Source: Dissulfuribacter thermophilus
GTDB taxonomy: Bacteria > Desulfobacterota > Dissulfuribacteria > Dissulfuribacterales > Dissulfuribacteraceae
Direction: 5' to 3'
Length of the DNA: 64,000 nt
NCBI RefSeq assembly: GCF_001687335.1
Contig: NZ_MAGO01000004.1
Coordinates: forward strand, 81,001-145,000
Numbering within the stretch: the first letter of the stretch is position 1; each line of letters opens with the position of its first letter. Below are positions 46,893-56,245 of the stretch, piece by piece. The notes under the pieces are model-generated. The model was not told where the DNA came from and made no database searches. It saw only the letters and a program-made list of their open reading frames with translations. The translations under genes and the position numbers were made by a program.

Positions 46893-47457
46893 CAGCCACC
46901 GAAAAGAAGCTCAACGTATTTATGGCATCGGCATTAAGACGTTTGATGCGTTCAAGCTTCTCGCCGCAATCTCCTTCACTTGAAATGATCCTGTTGATTT
47001 CTTCGTGGGTCGCTGTAAGAGCCCTGATCTTGGTGGCAAGGTTTTTATTGAAGCTAGTCAATTTGTCCGCCAATTCCTTTGCCTCGTCCTTTTCCCTCAA
47101 CTTGACTGAAAATCCTATTTTTCCACTATTCATCTCATCCAGGACCTTTTCAAAGCGGTAAAGAGGACCTGCTGTGCGATGGGTCTGAAAAAGCACATAC
47201 AATACCACCAATAACCCACATGGTATTAAAAGCACCCAATTAGCCATGGCAAACTGCCAAAAGAGGGCCAGGGGTGTCTTATTGATGGAAAGATCATTAT
47301 CCCGGTATACTAGCGTCAGGGAGTCAGACGACAAAAAGATCAATAAAAGACTGAGGATCAACGCAGAGCACACTAGGACCATGTAGGTTATGAACATGTA
47401 GCGGCCCTGGTATCTCTTATTGATGAAAAAGTTGCGGCGTTTGTATCTTTTACTCAT
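46885..47457 (-). CDS. membrane protein with HAMP-like region
   Basis: The 190-residue protein has a basic N-terminus, two membrane segments (about 20-40 and 72-90) and a HAMP-like linker at about 91-135 with GPLYRFEKVLDEMNSGK. A coiled-coil C-terminus follows. It lacks a methyl-accepting or kinase output domain, so it is a stand-alone sensor or scaffold of unknown role. It lies between the SurA-like and zincin-like genes, with small overlaps to both. Confidence 0.75.
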   Translation of the reverse strand: MSKRYKRRNFFINKRYQGRYMFITYMVLVCSALILSLLLIFLSSDSLTLVYRDNDLSINKTPLALFWQFAMANWVLLIPCGLLVVLYVLFQTHRTAGPLYRFEKVLDEMNSGKIGFSVKLREKDEAKELADKLTSFNKNLATKIRALTATHEEINRIISSEGDCGEKLERIKRLNADAINTLSFFSVADE

Positions 47458-48221
47458 GGCTTTTCAATCTCGATATTCTTGGTATGGATTTCCACCTTTG
47501 CTTTTTTCCGTAACTCATCAAGCCATTCTCTGAAAATTTGTTCGCGTCTGAATTCGGTTATAATAGTAGCAATTTCCTCGTCTGTGACGTTGTCGTCTGC
47601 CTGGGTTGGAGGGCCAACCTGCTTTAATTCAATGATATAACGCCCCCCCATGATGTTTAAGACCCCTGATTTTTCCCCAGGCTTTAGGGAAAGCAGTGAT
47701 ATCCGGAGCGGTAGGGCAAGATTGTCGAATAGATCCGAGACCTGATTAGATGTATTTTTCCCAACGACATCCTTGGCAGAGGAGTCATTCTGGGAAGTGC
47801 CGACCTTTGTAAGGGTGAAGGTCACCTTCCTTCCAATTAGGTTCCTGTAAGCCCTAATTTCCTCTTGGGTAGGGGTATAAGAGATGGACCGCATTTTACG
47901 GTCAATGAGGATTTTTATGAGGGATTGTTCATAAAAATTCTTCAAAGCTCGGCGAAAGGGTTCTTCCTGATCGATTTTTAGCCTCTTGGCCTCCTGGATG
48001 AGGAGTTCCCGGGTAATGAGAGATTCTACGTAGTTAGTACTGCCGCCAAGGAGGGCTGGCTGTTGGTTTAATTGTTGAGCCAATTCAGACGCAGTTATCA
48101 ATTTCCCATTAACTCTGATTACGTAGTCCTTAACTGTAGTTTTATGAGAGGACCTATCCATCAAAAAGAGACCAACAGTGGAAATCAAAGCGATAAGTAT
48201 GATGTAGACGACATATTTCAT
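47454..48221 (-). CDS. SurA/PpiC-like periplasmic chaperone, membrane-anchored
   Basis: The 255-residue protein has an N-terminal membrane anchor (YVVYIILIALISTVGLFLM), then a SurA_N-like region (VIRVNGKLITASELAQQL and later LLIQEAKRLKI). A divergent parvulin-like region follows (LSLKPGEKSGVLNIMGGRYIIELKQV). Such proteins assist folding of envelope proteins. The catalytic features are not clear, so it may be only a chaperone. It is the first gene of the three-gene minus-strand unit. Confidence 0.78.
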   Translation of the reverse strand: MKYVVYIILIALISTVGLFLMDRSSHKTTVKDYVIRVNGKLITASELAQQLNQQPALLGGSTNYVESLITRELLIQEAKRLKIDQEEPFRRALKNFYEQSLIKILIDRKMRSISYTPTQEEIRAYRNLIGRKVTFTLTKVGTSQNDSSAKDVVGKNTSNQVSDLFDNLALPLRISLLSLKPGEKSGVLNIMGGRYIIELKQVGPPTQADDNVTDEEIATIITEFRREQIFREWLDELRKKAKVEIHTKNIEIEKP

Positions 48222-48638
48222 GATTGCTTAATTGGTGGTGACAAGATTAAGGACTAATTCCTTACCTCCGTTTTGATATTAACAGCGACCGCCTATTAGA
48301 TCAAGGAAAGTATCTTTTAATTTTTAGGAAATATAATCTTTTATATCTAGAAAGCCTTCTGAAGAGCGCTAACCGCAAGTCGAAACATGCTCAATTTCCC
48401 TCAACATCGCCCAATAGAGAGCAAACTACGGCCTCAGAAGGCATTTAGAGAGTGTTTAAAATATGCCCATAGGCCCCAAAGATCAATGTAGAATGAAAAT
48501 CAGGAAAATAAGCAGACAGACCACCATGGATGAACTCCCTGGAGCCCGCAGAATCTACTGCCTGGCGAACTTGATGTGGCCCTATTTCGTAGCGTTCACA
48601 CTCCTTTTCTGCTACCGATCAGGAGCTTTGGACGTATA
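48222..48638. other. intergenic region between the SurA-like gene and hsdR
   Basis: No gene is supported. A 66-codon plus-strand frame (48463-48663) overlaps the hsdR 3' end and lacks protein-like character. GCCTTCTGA at about 48353 and its inverse at about 48433 are too far apart for a normal terminator. Confidence 0.4.
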
Positions 48639-51600
48639 TTATGCACAGGCTGCTTCGAAATAGTATGGTGACGGTACTGTTGGATAAGCGCGGTATATGT
48701 GTCGAAAGACCTCTTCCGTTAAAGATTCTACATCTTCTTCAGAGTAAGTCTCAACGGGAAGCCCTGTCTCCTCACTCCACAAGAAATCCCTGATTGTGAC
48801 ACGCACGGCATCCCGAGTTGATTCCTTATCCCTCCAGTGATCGATTTTGAGTTTTTCAGATTTTAGGGTTTGCAATAGCTCAACTGCCACTTTCTTGACC
48901 CGTTTGATTTCAGCAGAACTTAGTTCAGGCTTTTTCAAAAGATCGAATATGGCCAATGACTCTTCGTCTAATCCTTCCCGGATGGCACGAATTTCTTCTT
49001 TGTCTAGCTCCTGAACGAACTTTATGAGGGCCTCGAAGGTTTTCTCGATAGTTAAACGGTCCTTTTCCCGGTTGTATTCCGCCACAATTTCTTCATAATG
49101 ACGTTGAAAGTCTGTGCGAAGTGGATTCTGTTGCAGGAGTCGCTCAAGCCGCTTTTCTATAGCCTGCTTCAAGCCCTGAACAATCGTTCGCCTGTCTGGG
49201 CGCCGCTCAAACTCCTTGCGTAACCGGTCGAAGTCAATTTTACTGATGTTATAAGGAGCCTGTTCTTCAGCCACCATGTCAGGCCGCGTCTCGATAGCTT
49301 CGTCAACAACCTTGTGGAGTTCCCGTATTATATCTGTGATGTCCGCCCGTTCTCTATCCTCCTGTAAACTCTTGTAAACAATGTTGACCGCGTCATATTC
49401 TTTTCGGAACGCATTTATCCCCTTGACGTTGATGCAGGCTTTGAATTTTTTGAAGACCTCCCTGCACATCACTTCAAAGCGTTTTCGCGTCTCATCGCTC
49501 TCATTTGCTGCTTCCTTAGCCGCCACAATGGCGGCATTACGCTCAAAGCCAGTCTTTGTGATGATATCATCCAGGGAGGCTTTGTGATCGGTAAAAAAGG
49601 TCCGAACCAGCGAGATGACTTCCTTCAATTCCGCGAGCAATTCTTTTTCGGGTCTTGCCGGCTCACGTTCACCGGCCTCGCCTCCGTGCCCACCATCTGC
49701 CTGGCCTGCAAAAGTGGCTAGGGCTTTCCGTAGATACTTGAGGATACCGCAATAGTCGACGATGAGGCCATTGTTTTTGCCTTCGTTCACACGGTTTGCA
49801 CGTGCGATGGCCTGCATGAGCGTGTGGGCCTTTAACGGCTTGTCGAGATATAGAATTGAAAGGCTTGGGACATCGAAGCCAGTGAGCCACATCGCACAAA
49901 CAATAGCAACGCGAAAGGGGTGTTCTTCCTCCTTGAAAGCCTCATCCAGAGCCATCCGTTGCATATTGTGGAACTTAGGCTTCTCCCTCAGGGCAGGTGG
50001 GAGATCCATCCCTTCTTTGATGAGTCTGCGGTGCGGCTTGACATCCAGCCCCCATTTCTGGAACTTTTCCACCTCGCCCTGTTCCTCGCTAATAACAACG
50101 GCCATGCGGGTTTCGCGCATCCATTCGATCTGCCGGCGTAGATAGACCTCTTCTTGCTCATCGGCTGTCGATTTCAGTTCAGTCTCTAACACTGCGATTC
50201 GCTCTTTCCAGTAATTGCTGATGAGATTGTACATCCGGACACAGATAATCTTGTCAATACACACCAGCATGGCTTTCCCGGATTCCCACGCGTTCGAGTA
50301 GTGCTGCACAAAATCCCTGGCGATTTGATCCAGGCGTTTCTCTGCCGTGATGATGTGGTAATCTCGTTTCAGTTCCCGCTCAAGACGCTGCTCCACATCT
50401 ATGTCGCTTATCTCGATTTCCTCTAGCTTTGCAGCAACCCGCTCGTTCAGATCACCTATCGCAACTCCGAGTTTGTCCCCGCGGGCGTCGTAGTAAAGCG
50501 GGACGGTGGCTCCGTCCTCAACTGCTCGCTGGAAGTCGTAGGTTGATACATAGTCACCAAAGACGCGCCTAGTAATTTCATCGTCCTTGAAGAGTGGGGT
50601 ACCCGTAAAACCGATATAACTGGCATTAGGCAGAGCGTTCCGCATGTTCAATGCCAGCTTTCCATACTGTGTACGGTGCGCTTCATCAGTCAAAACAATA
50701 ATATCATCACGTTGGGTGTAGCCCTCGCCTGCGTCAACATCTTGATTGAACTTCTGAATCAGCGAGAACACATACGCTTTCTGTTGGGCGAGCAACCTTT
50801 TCAGGTGCTTCCCGCTGCTAGCACGGCACGGATCGCGGTCGTTGTCCACTAGGCCGCATCCTGCAAAAGTCTTGTATATCTGCGTGTCCAAGTCCTCACG
50901 GTCAGTCAAAACAAGGAAGGTGAAGTTACTTCCAAGTTTTCTGTGAACCTTGCGAGTAAAGAACACCATCGAATAACTCTTGCCAGCGCCCTGCGTATGC
51001 CAGAACACACCTAGCTTGCCCTGTAGTTTCTTGCGATTCCGCACTGCTTCCACTGCCCGGTTGACACCCAGAAATTGATGATTGCGGGCGAGTATTTTGT
51101 GCAGTTTCCCCGAGGATTCATCAAAAACGATGAAGTTTTCGAAAAAATCCATGAAGTTTCGCTTTGAGCAGACGCCCTTAAGAAGCGTTTCCATATCTAC
51201 GACGCCCGGTTCCTCTTCAGACAGGCGTTTCCATTCATGAAAATGTTCCCACTTGCTTGTAATGGAACCGATGCGTGCCTTGACTCCGTTGGCCAACATG
51301 ATAATGGCGTTGTGATGAAAGAGGTGTGGGATTGTATCTTTATAGTCAGAAAGGTTCTTCTCATATGCAATTCGAAGATTCTTGTGGATATTCTTGCATT
51401 CAATGAAAAGTAGGGGCAGTCCGTTGACAAAGCCCACAATGTCCGCCCGGCGGCGATAAAGGTCGCCGCGCACCCACAACTCCCGTACGCAAAGAAAGTG
51501 GTTGTTCTCTGGATTGTCAAAATCGAAAACCCGCAGCCGGCTCCTCACCCTATCCCCCTTGTCGTTACGGAAGGTCACACGGACTCCGTCCCTGAGTAAC

Positions 51601-51893
51601 GCATATTTTTCGCGGTTGATGGCCAAGAGCGTTTGCGCTGCGGTTACTGCAGTAATTTGCCGGATTGCATCATCGTAGACGCTCTGGGGAAGCCCAGGGT
51701 TAAGTTCCACGAGTTTTGAGCGCAGATACCGCGTAAGGACCACTTCCCGGTCCGATCCCCGACCTAGCAGACTATCCGGCCCGAAGTCTTCGTTGTTGTA
51801 GGCATAAACCGACTCCCATCCGAGTTCTTTTTCGAGGTACTCAGCCGTAGTCTGTTGGACCAGGGTGGATTCGGTGTAACTATAAACAGTCAC
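48639..51893 (-). CDS. hsdR: type I restriction enzyme R subunit
   Basis: The protein of about 1084 residues has the HsdR_N nuclease region with DIVGFVNGLPLLFIECKN. The motor has Walker A TQGAGKSYSM and the DEAH box as TDEAHRTQYG, followed by RecA-like domain 2. The C-terminal region contains coiled segments. It translocates and cuts unmodified DNA with HsdM and HsdS. The GTG at 51893 has GAAGG at 7-base spacing and is preferred to an upstream TTG at 51920. It is the last gene of the operon, separated from its neighbour by about 150 bases with possible operator repeats. Its 5' end is duplicated at 54055-54498. Confidence 0.93.
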   Translation of the reverse strand: MTVYSYTESTLVQQTTAEYLEKELGWESVYAYNNEDFGPDSLLGRGSDREVVLTRYLRSKLVELNPGLPQSVYDDAIRQITAVTAAQTLLAINREKYALLRDGVRVTFRNDKGDRVRSRLRVFDFDNPENNHFLCVRELWVRGDLYRRRADIVGFVNGLPLLFIECKNIHKNLRIAYEKNLSDYKDTIPHLFHHNAIIMLANGVKARIGSITSKWEHFHEWKRLSEEEPGVVDMETLLKGVCSKRNFMDFFENFIVFDESSGKLHKILARNHQFLGVNRAVEAVRNRKKLQGKLGVFWHTQGAGKSYSMVFFTRKVHRKLGSNFTFLVLTDREDLDTQIYKTFAGCGLVDNDRDPCRASSGKHLKRLLAQQKAYVFSLIQKFNQDVDAGEGYTQRDDIIVLTDEAHRTQYGKLALNMRNALPNASYIGFTGTPLFKDDEITRRVFGDYVSTYDFQRAVEDGATVPLYYDARGDKLGVAIGDLNERVAAKLEEIEISDIDVEQRLERELKRDYHIITAEKRLDQIARDFVQHYSNAWESGKAMLVCIDKIICVRMYNLISNYWKERIAVLETELKSTADEQEEVYLRRQIEWMRETRMAVVISEEQGEVEKFQKWGLDVKPHRRLIKEGMDLPPALREKPKFHNMQRMALDEAFKEEEHPFRVAIVCAMWLTGFDVPSLSILYLDKPLKAHTLMQAIARANRVNEGKNNGLIVDYCGILKYLRKALATFAGQADGGHGGEAGEREPARPEKELLAELKEVISLVRTFFTDHKASLDDIITKTGFERNAAIVAAKEAANESDETRKRFEVMCREVFKKFKACINVKGINAFRKEYDAVNIVYKSLQEDRERADITDIIRELHKVVDEAIETRPDMVAEEQAPYNISKIDFDRLRKEFERRPDRRTIVQGLKQAIEKRLERLLQQNPLRTDFQRHYEEIVAEYNREKDRLTIEKTFEALIKFVQELDKEEIRAIREGLDEESLAIFDLLKKPELSSAEIKRVKKVAVELLQTLKSEKLKIDHWRDKESTRDAVRVTIRDFLWSEETGLPVETYSEEDVESLTEEVFRHIYRAYPTVPSPYYFEAACA
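51439..51882 (-). repeat. hsdR 5'-end duplication, copy 1 (in hsdR)
   Basis: This 444-bp stretch aligns with 54055-54498 without gaps and with a few percent mismatches. It covers the start of the HsdR N-terminal domain up to RRRAD. Confidence 0.9.
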
Positions 51894-51910
51894 GATTATG
51901 CCTTCATTTT

Positions 51911-52039
51911 TATTGACCAATTATGATCTGGTGCGCACATTTGGTTGATAAAAAAAACTTTTAAAATCCATACAATTACATTTATTATCGACCATTTTTA
52001 TCGACCAGCAAACCCTGATAAAAGCTATTTTGGTCGATA
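51911..52039. promoter_or_regulatory. five TGGTCGATA-like 9-mers upstream of hsdR
   Basis: TATCGACCA occurs at 51986-51994 and 51999-52007 (13 bp apart). TGGTCGATA is inverted at 52031-52039. Variants lie at 51911-51919 (TATTGACCA) and 51942-51950 (TGGTTGATA). The cluster fills the only real gap in the operon, between the AlbA_2-like gene and hsdR, and looks like an operator array. Confidence 0.55.
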
Positions 52040-52041
52040 TA

Positions 52042-53679
52042 CTATTCAGAAACCCAATATCGTCTACCCCTTTTCTCACCCTTGTAGTGAACGACTCTAT
52101 CCTTCACGAGCCCTTCAATGGTTCGCTTGATCCGCCTGCGATTGATCTCAGTCCCGATACGGCGATGGATATCACCAATTGCCGATCCAGGATACCTCTT
52201 CAGGTCTTCAATAACTAGTGCCCTTAACCTGTGAGGCTCGATTCGCTTTAATGTAGTTTGTCCTGAAAAATCCATGCGTCTTAAAAGTGTAGGTTCGATA
52301 AAATATCGCGTTGCCCGCGTTCGACCGCTTTGTTGAACAAGATTCAGTTCTTGCAGTCTTCCCATCCAGGATGTTAGCGCACCTGTGTGTTCAAGATTGA
52401 GACAATCTGCAAGTTCGCGGGCTGTCAATGCTTCATGCTGGGCCAACAAACCAAGAGTGATCCGTTCCCGCTGGGTCAGTTGAAAGGTTTGATCCGCCTT
52501 AGTGATGAAATCTATCACCTCTGGTTTTAACACTCTCCGACGAATAGTTACTTCCACCCGGTCCGGGCCTTCCTTGAGTTCTGGAACAGGTCGCCCTTGA
52601 GAAAGCAAGACTTCATAAATTTTGTCGTAACCGCTACCTTCTCGTTCCATGAGCTTTAAATCATGAAACACCCGGGCCAAGTGCTCGTTGCGGCGCACAG
52701 TGATGTGTAAGATATTTCGTGGTGTAACTCCTAAGGGTAGCAGCCCCGGATTAACTATCTCAAGCCGGTCATGATACAAATTGAGAAAAATATCACCCCG
52801 TTGCGTATAAGGCCGGTGCACTAACGCATTGACCAGCAGTTCTCGGACAACCACCTCGTCATAGAGGGGCAGATGTTGCCTGAAAAGTCCGTTTGGCAGT
52901 TCATAGTACTCCTGAAAGTCCGGAATCCCCTGCCACACTGCCTCCACCAGCTCCATAGGTGACAGAGTATGGTCATCCCAAACCAATTTATTCACTTTGT
53001 TGCCGCTCTCATCATACTTGATAAACTGAATCACCGGGGCACTGCCCAGACGCGCACGGTCAGAAGATCGCCCGACGCAGAGCATACCCAGATTGGTCAG
53101 CCATGGGCCTGAGGCCAAAAGGTAGTGATCTAACAGTTCAAAATCGCTCTTTTCTTTAACTGATGGCTTTACGCGCTCCGAGTCTCGAATGCCCTGGATG
53201 AAGGCCCCCAATTTTTCCGGATCATACCGATCCCTTGGGACTTGTAAAGAAGTCAATGTTTCCCAGGGCTCAGCGCTGCGCTCTTCCAGCAGGCGTAAGA
53301 CACCATCGCCAACCAATGGTTTGCAGTCGTCTGAAATCCGAATAAAATACCGTCCATCCGTGGTGGATGCAGCTGAATGAGATCTCAACACCCGTAACTC
53401 AATGTACTCCGCTCCATTGGTAGCGGTCTTTATCTCGGTTGCAACGGTTACGTTCACTGTCAGTTCACCTATGCGCTTCTGAATTTTGCCTGGAAGGTCC
53501 CTGGGTATGATTTGGCCTTCCGGTGGTTCCATGGCTCCATCCTCAATGCCGATAAGAATAGTCCCTCCTCTGGCATTGGCAAAACATACGCACTCCTTGG
53601 CCAGTTCCTTCCAATCGGCTCTCCGACCGGTGACTATGCGCAACGATTTTTGCTCAATAAATTGATCCTCTCCATTCAT
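52042..53679 (-). CDS. AlbA_2/AAA_4-type putative regulator, copy 1
   Basis: The 545-residue protein starts with a Schlafen-like AlbA_2 domain (IEQKSLRIVTG and ANARGGTILIGIEDG). A HATPase_c_4-type middle follows with VRELLVNALVHRPY and LEIVNPGLLPLGVT. Winged-helix segments complete it. Proteins of this family occur in type I restriction-modification operons; their role there, regulatory or defensive, is not settled. Its start overlaps the degenerate hsdS tail by an ATGA. It differs in sequence from the second such protein at 58727-60169. The five TGGTCGATA repeats lie just after its stop. Confidence 0.83.
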   Translation of the reverse strand: MNGEDQFIEQKSLRIVTGRRADWKELAKECVCFANARGGTILIGIEDGAMEPPEGQIIPRDLPGKIQKRIGELTVNVTVATEIKTATNGAEYIELRVLRSHSAASTTDGRYFIRISDDCKPLVGDGVLRLLEERSAEPWETLTSLQVPRDRYDPEKLGAFIQGIRDSERVKPSVKEKSDFELLDHYLLASGPWLTNLGMLCVGRSSDRARLGSAPVIQFIKYDESGNKVNKLVWDDHTLSPMELVEAVWQGIPDFQEYYELPNGLFRQHLPLYDEVVVRELLVNALVHRPYTQRGDIFLNLYHDRLEIVNPGLLPLGVTPRNILHITVRRNEHLARVFHDLKLMEREGSGYDKIYEVLLSQGRPVPELKEGPDRVEVTIRRRVLKPEVIDFITKADQTFQLTQRERITLGLLAQHEALTARELADCLNLEHTGALTSWMGRLQELNLVQQSGRTRATRYFIEPTLLRRMDFSGQTTLKRIEPHRLRALVIEDLKRYPGSAIGDIHRRIGTEINRRRIKRTIEGLVKDRVVHYKGEKRGRRYWVSE

Positions 53680-54503
53680 ATAACTATCTCCCCGTTCATG
53701 AGCTGTGGAAGAAGAAGGTCGAGGGCTTTCACTAAATATTCTATCATCCTATGTAGGTTTGCAATCTAATGATCTATGGGGCCTACCTGTTCTTGAAACA
53801 TCTCTATCAATGTATCTGGAGGTTGAAGGAGTTCTACGTCATGAAGGTCTTTCTTAGTGATTGCAGCGAAAATTGCCCCGCGCTCCATATGTCTCTTTGA
53901 AAAAAAGTTCTTAAGACTATAAAAAAGAAAACTCTGTTGCCCACGATTAGGTCTAATAGCAGATAAGCCACGACCAATCACTATTTTGTCAAGTGTTATA
54001 TTTTTTATCCGCCCCACTGATGCACGGACGCTAAGGAGGATGTCCTCAGGTTCGATGTCCGCCCGGCGGCGATAAAGGTCGCCTCGCACCCACAACTCCC
54101 GTACGCAAAGAAAGTGATTGTTCTCTGGGTTGTCAAAATCGAAAACCCGCAGACGGCCCGTGACCCTCTCCCCCTTGTCGTTACGGAAGGTCACACGGAC
54201 TCCGTCTCTGAGTAACGTATACTTTTCGCGGTTGATGGCCAGGAGCGTTTGCGCCACAGTTACTGCAGTAATTTGCCGGATTGCATCATCGTAGGCGCTC
54301 TGTGGAAGCCCAGGGTTCAGTTCCAGGAGTTTTGAGCGCAGATACCGTGTGAGAACTACTTCCCGGTCTGATGCCCGGCCAAGCAGGCTATCCGGTCCGA
54401 AATCTTCGTTGTTGTAGGCATAAACCGACTCCCAGCCGAGTTCTTTTTCGAGGTACTCAGCCGTAGTCTGTTGGACCAGCGTGGATTCGGTATACTCTCT
54501 CAT
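53676..54503 (-). pseudogene. chimeric fragment: hsdR 5' end fused to hsdS 3' end
   Basis: Residues 1-150 repeat the HsdR start (TESTLVQQTTAEYLEKELGW) up to RRRAD. The frame then continues as HsdS TRD sequence (EPEDILLSVRASVG, KIVIGRGLSAIRP). After QVGPIDH an in-frame TAG at 53766-53768 stops it. The same frame beyond reads on as HsdS C-terminus (KALDLLLPQLMNGEIVI) to the next gene, so the TAG broke an originally longer fused gene. It overlaps HerA by 4 nt. It is probably a recombination relic, though the 245-residue product may be made. Confidence 0.85.
54055..54498 (-). repeat. hsdR 5'-end duplication, copy 2 (in the chimeric fragment)
   Basis: It matches 51439-51882 at a constant offset of 2616 bases without gaps, ending exactly where the chimera switches to hsdS-like sequence. 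Confidence 0.9.
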
Positions 54504-56245
54504 TCTGCCTTCCAGTGCTCTTGGTAGTTCGGCCCACCTGAAATTGGCCGGGAAGTTGGCTTGTTAATTCGAATTGTTAGTGGAATTGGAAAGTCAACAC
54601 CTATAATGGCTGCCTCGCCAGGTTGCAGGTTTGGCAAAAATGACGATGCCGAACGATCAATTTCACCACAGGCTTTTTCTACAATTTCTCGATCACGCTC
54701 ATTGGTCAGTCGGTGGACAACCAGTGTTCCCATTTGGCTAAAGACTTCCTCGGTAATATCACGGGGACGCTGTGTCGCTAAACAAATGTTCAAACCAAAC
54801 TTCCGGCCTTCTTTCGCTATCAATTCAAATGCGTCTAGTCGAGCGATACTATCTTCCCCACCTATGGAACGACCGAGGAAACTATGAGCTTCATCTACAA
54901 AAACAACTAAAGGATGTTCCAAGAAACTGCCAGAACGAGCTTTGTTAAGGAGGTATCTGCCCAGAGCATTGGCTATGATTTCTCGTGCCTTGAATTCATA
55001 TGCAATACCACTAAGACAAACACGGAGCAATCGTTTTTCAGCGTCGTTAAGAAATAAGTCTATCTTATCTATAACAGAAGGATCATCAGAACGAAATACA
55101 CAAGAGAACGCAGGGGAGGTAAGTACTCCGTTGATCCTCGCGACCAGCGAGAGACAGTGAGAAAAATTGCCGTCCTCCCCACCCCATTTTGTAGTGTCTT
55201 TTCTGCCGCTTGTATAACCATCAGGCCATACGCACTCTTGTTCAATCTGGGACACTAGGTATTTAACCTCAAATGGTTGCCTCGGATCATCAAGCTTTTC
55301 TGATATTTCTGGTTCTCTTTCGGCTTCGATAATATCTTTTTTAAGCTGGTCAATCTTCTTGATAAAACCTTCTGGAGCGAGTGCTGGCTTCAATTTTGCG
55401 AGTCGGAGGCTACGAATAGCTGCTCTAAGTTTTGGGCCCTGGACCTTTCCTGCAGGCTCAAACAAGGCAATGAAATCAGATTCCTGAAAGCATGTTGGAG
55501 GCAAAGAACAAGCGACTGATTTCCTAGCTTTACGCACAGGATCTCCCAAATGGCAATGTATTACTCCTTCGCCTCTGAATTCTCTATATTCCCCTGTTGC
55601 ATCTAAAAGAATAATCTTGGCCTTGTGTTTGACACATTCTTCAATAATACGCGCCGTTGTCCAACTCTTGCCACCACCTGTGGCGCCAAGTATAGCACAA
55701 TGACGGCCAAAGAGCTTTTCTGGAGTGATACTGACCTTACTTTCATTTGCAACGTCTACAGAGCCCAACTCCAGTTGAATAAGTGTGTTACCACCCTCAG
55801 GGGCTATCATTAGACTTGGAATCAAAGCGATAAATTGATGCGGAGCCGCGTAAACACGGTCTCCAAGGCGAGGATAAGTATCAACGCCCGCTGTAACGCT
55901 AAAGTCAATCATTGAAATTGACCCCAGCAGTTGAATGTGGCCGATTGCATCCAACTCGATAGTCCCAACATAGTCTTGGCCAATGGTCTGCCGCTCCCCT
56001 TCGGGTAGCCGAACCTCAATGATCCGTCCAAGAAGAACGTTTTGCTGGCCTTCGATCAAAACAAACTCGCCTACTTCGCCCTTGCCATAACGAGCACCTT
56101 CAAAATGTGTCCCACTCGGGTTGCCTGCATCACGAAGATTCACATGAGCAATATAAGCCTTAACCGATGAAATGACGCCCATACGAAGTTCTGGGCGCAG
56201 AATACCGGTTCGAGCAAGATTATCGATTTCTTTTGCGATATTCAT
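54500..56245 (-). CDS. herA: HerA-type ATPase (SIR2-HerA defence pair)
   Basis: The 581-residue protein has an N-terminal HAS-barrel-like part (1-175), then Walker A LGATGGGKSWT near 186-196. Walker B VFVDEAHSFLG near 447-457 and an arginine-finger region FSQMGTLVVHRLTNERDRE complete a HerA hexameric translocase. In defence loci such ATPases join SIR2-like NADases to form a large complex that depletes NAD+ on phage infection. The upstream gene here encodes a SIR2-like protein, overlapping by 4 nt. It is inserted between hsdS and hsdR. Confidence 0.9.
   Translation of the reverse strand: MNIAKEIDNLARTGILRPELRMGVISSVKAYIAHVNLRDAGNPSGTHFEGARYGKGEVGEFVLIEGQQNVLLGRIIEVRLPEGERQTIGQDYVGTIELDAIGHIQLLGSISMIDFSVTAGVDTYPRLGDRVYAAPHQFIALIPSLMIAPEGGNTLIQLELGSVDVANESKVSITPEKLFGRHCAILGATGGGKSWTTARIIEECVKHKAKIILLDATGEYREFRGEGVIHCHLGDPVRKARKSVACSLPPTCFQESDFIALFEPAGKVQGPKLRAAIRSLRLAKLKPALAPEGFIKKIDQLKKDIIEAEREPEISEKLDDPRQPFEVKYLVSQIEQECVWPDGYTSGRKDTTKWGGEDGNFSHCLSLVARINGVLTSPAFSCVFRSDDPSVIDKIDLFLNDAEKRLLRVCLSGIAYEFKAREIIANALGRYLLNKARSGSFLEHPLVVFVDEAHSFLGRSIGGEDSIARLDAFELIAKEGRKFGLNICLATQRPRDITEEVFSQMGTLVVHRLTNERDREIVEKACGEIDRSASSFLPNLQPGEAAIIGVDFPIPLTIRINKPTSRPISGGPNYQEHWKAE

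Noticed and set aside
48463..48663. 66-codon plus-strand frame before hsdR
   Set aside because: Overlaps hsdR, no ribosome site, composition not protein-like.
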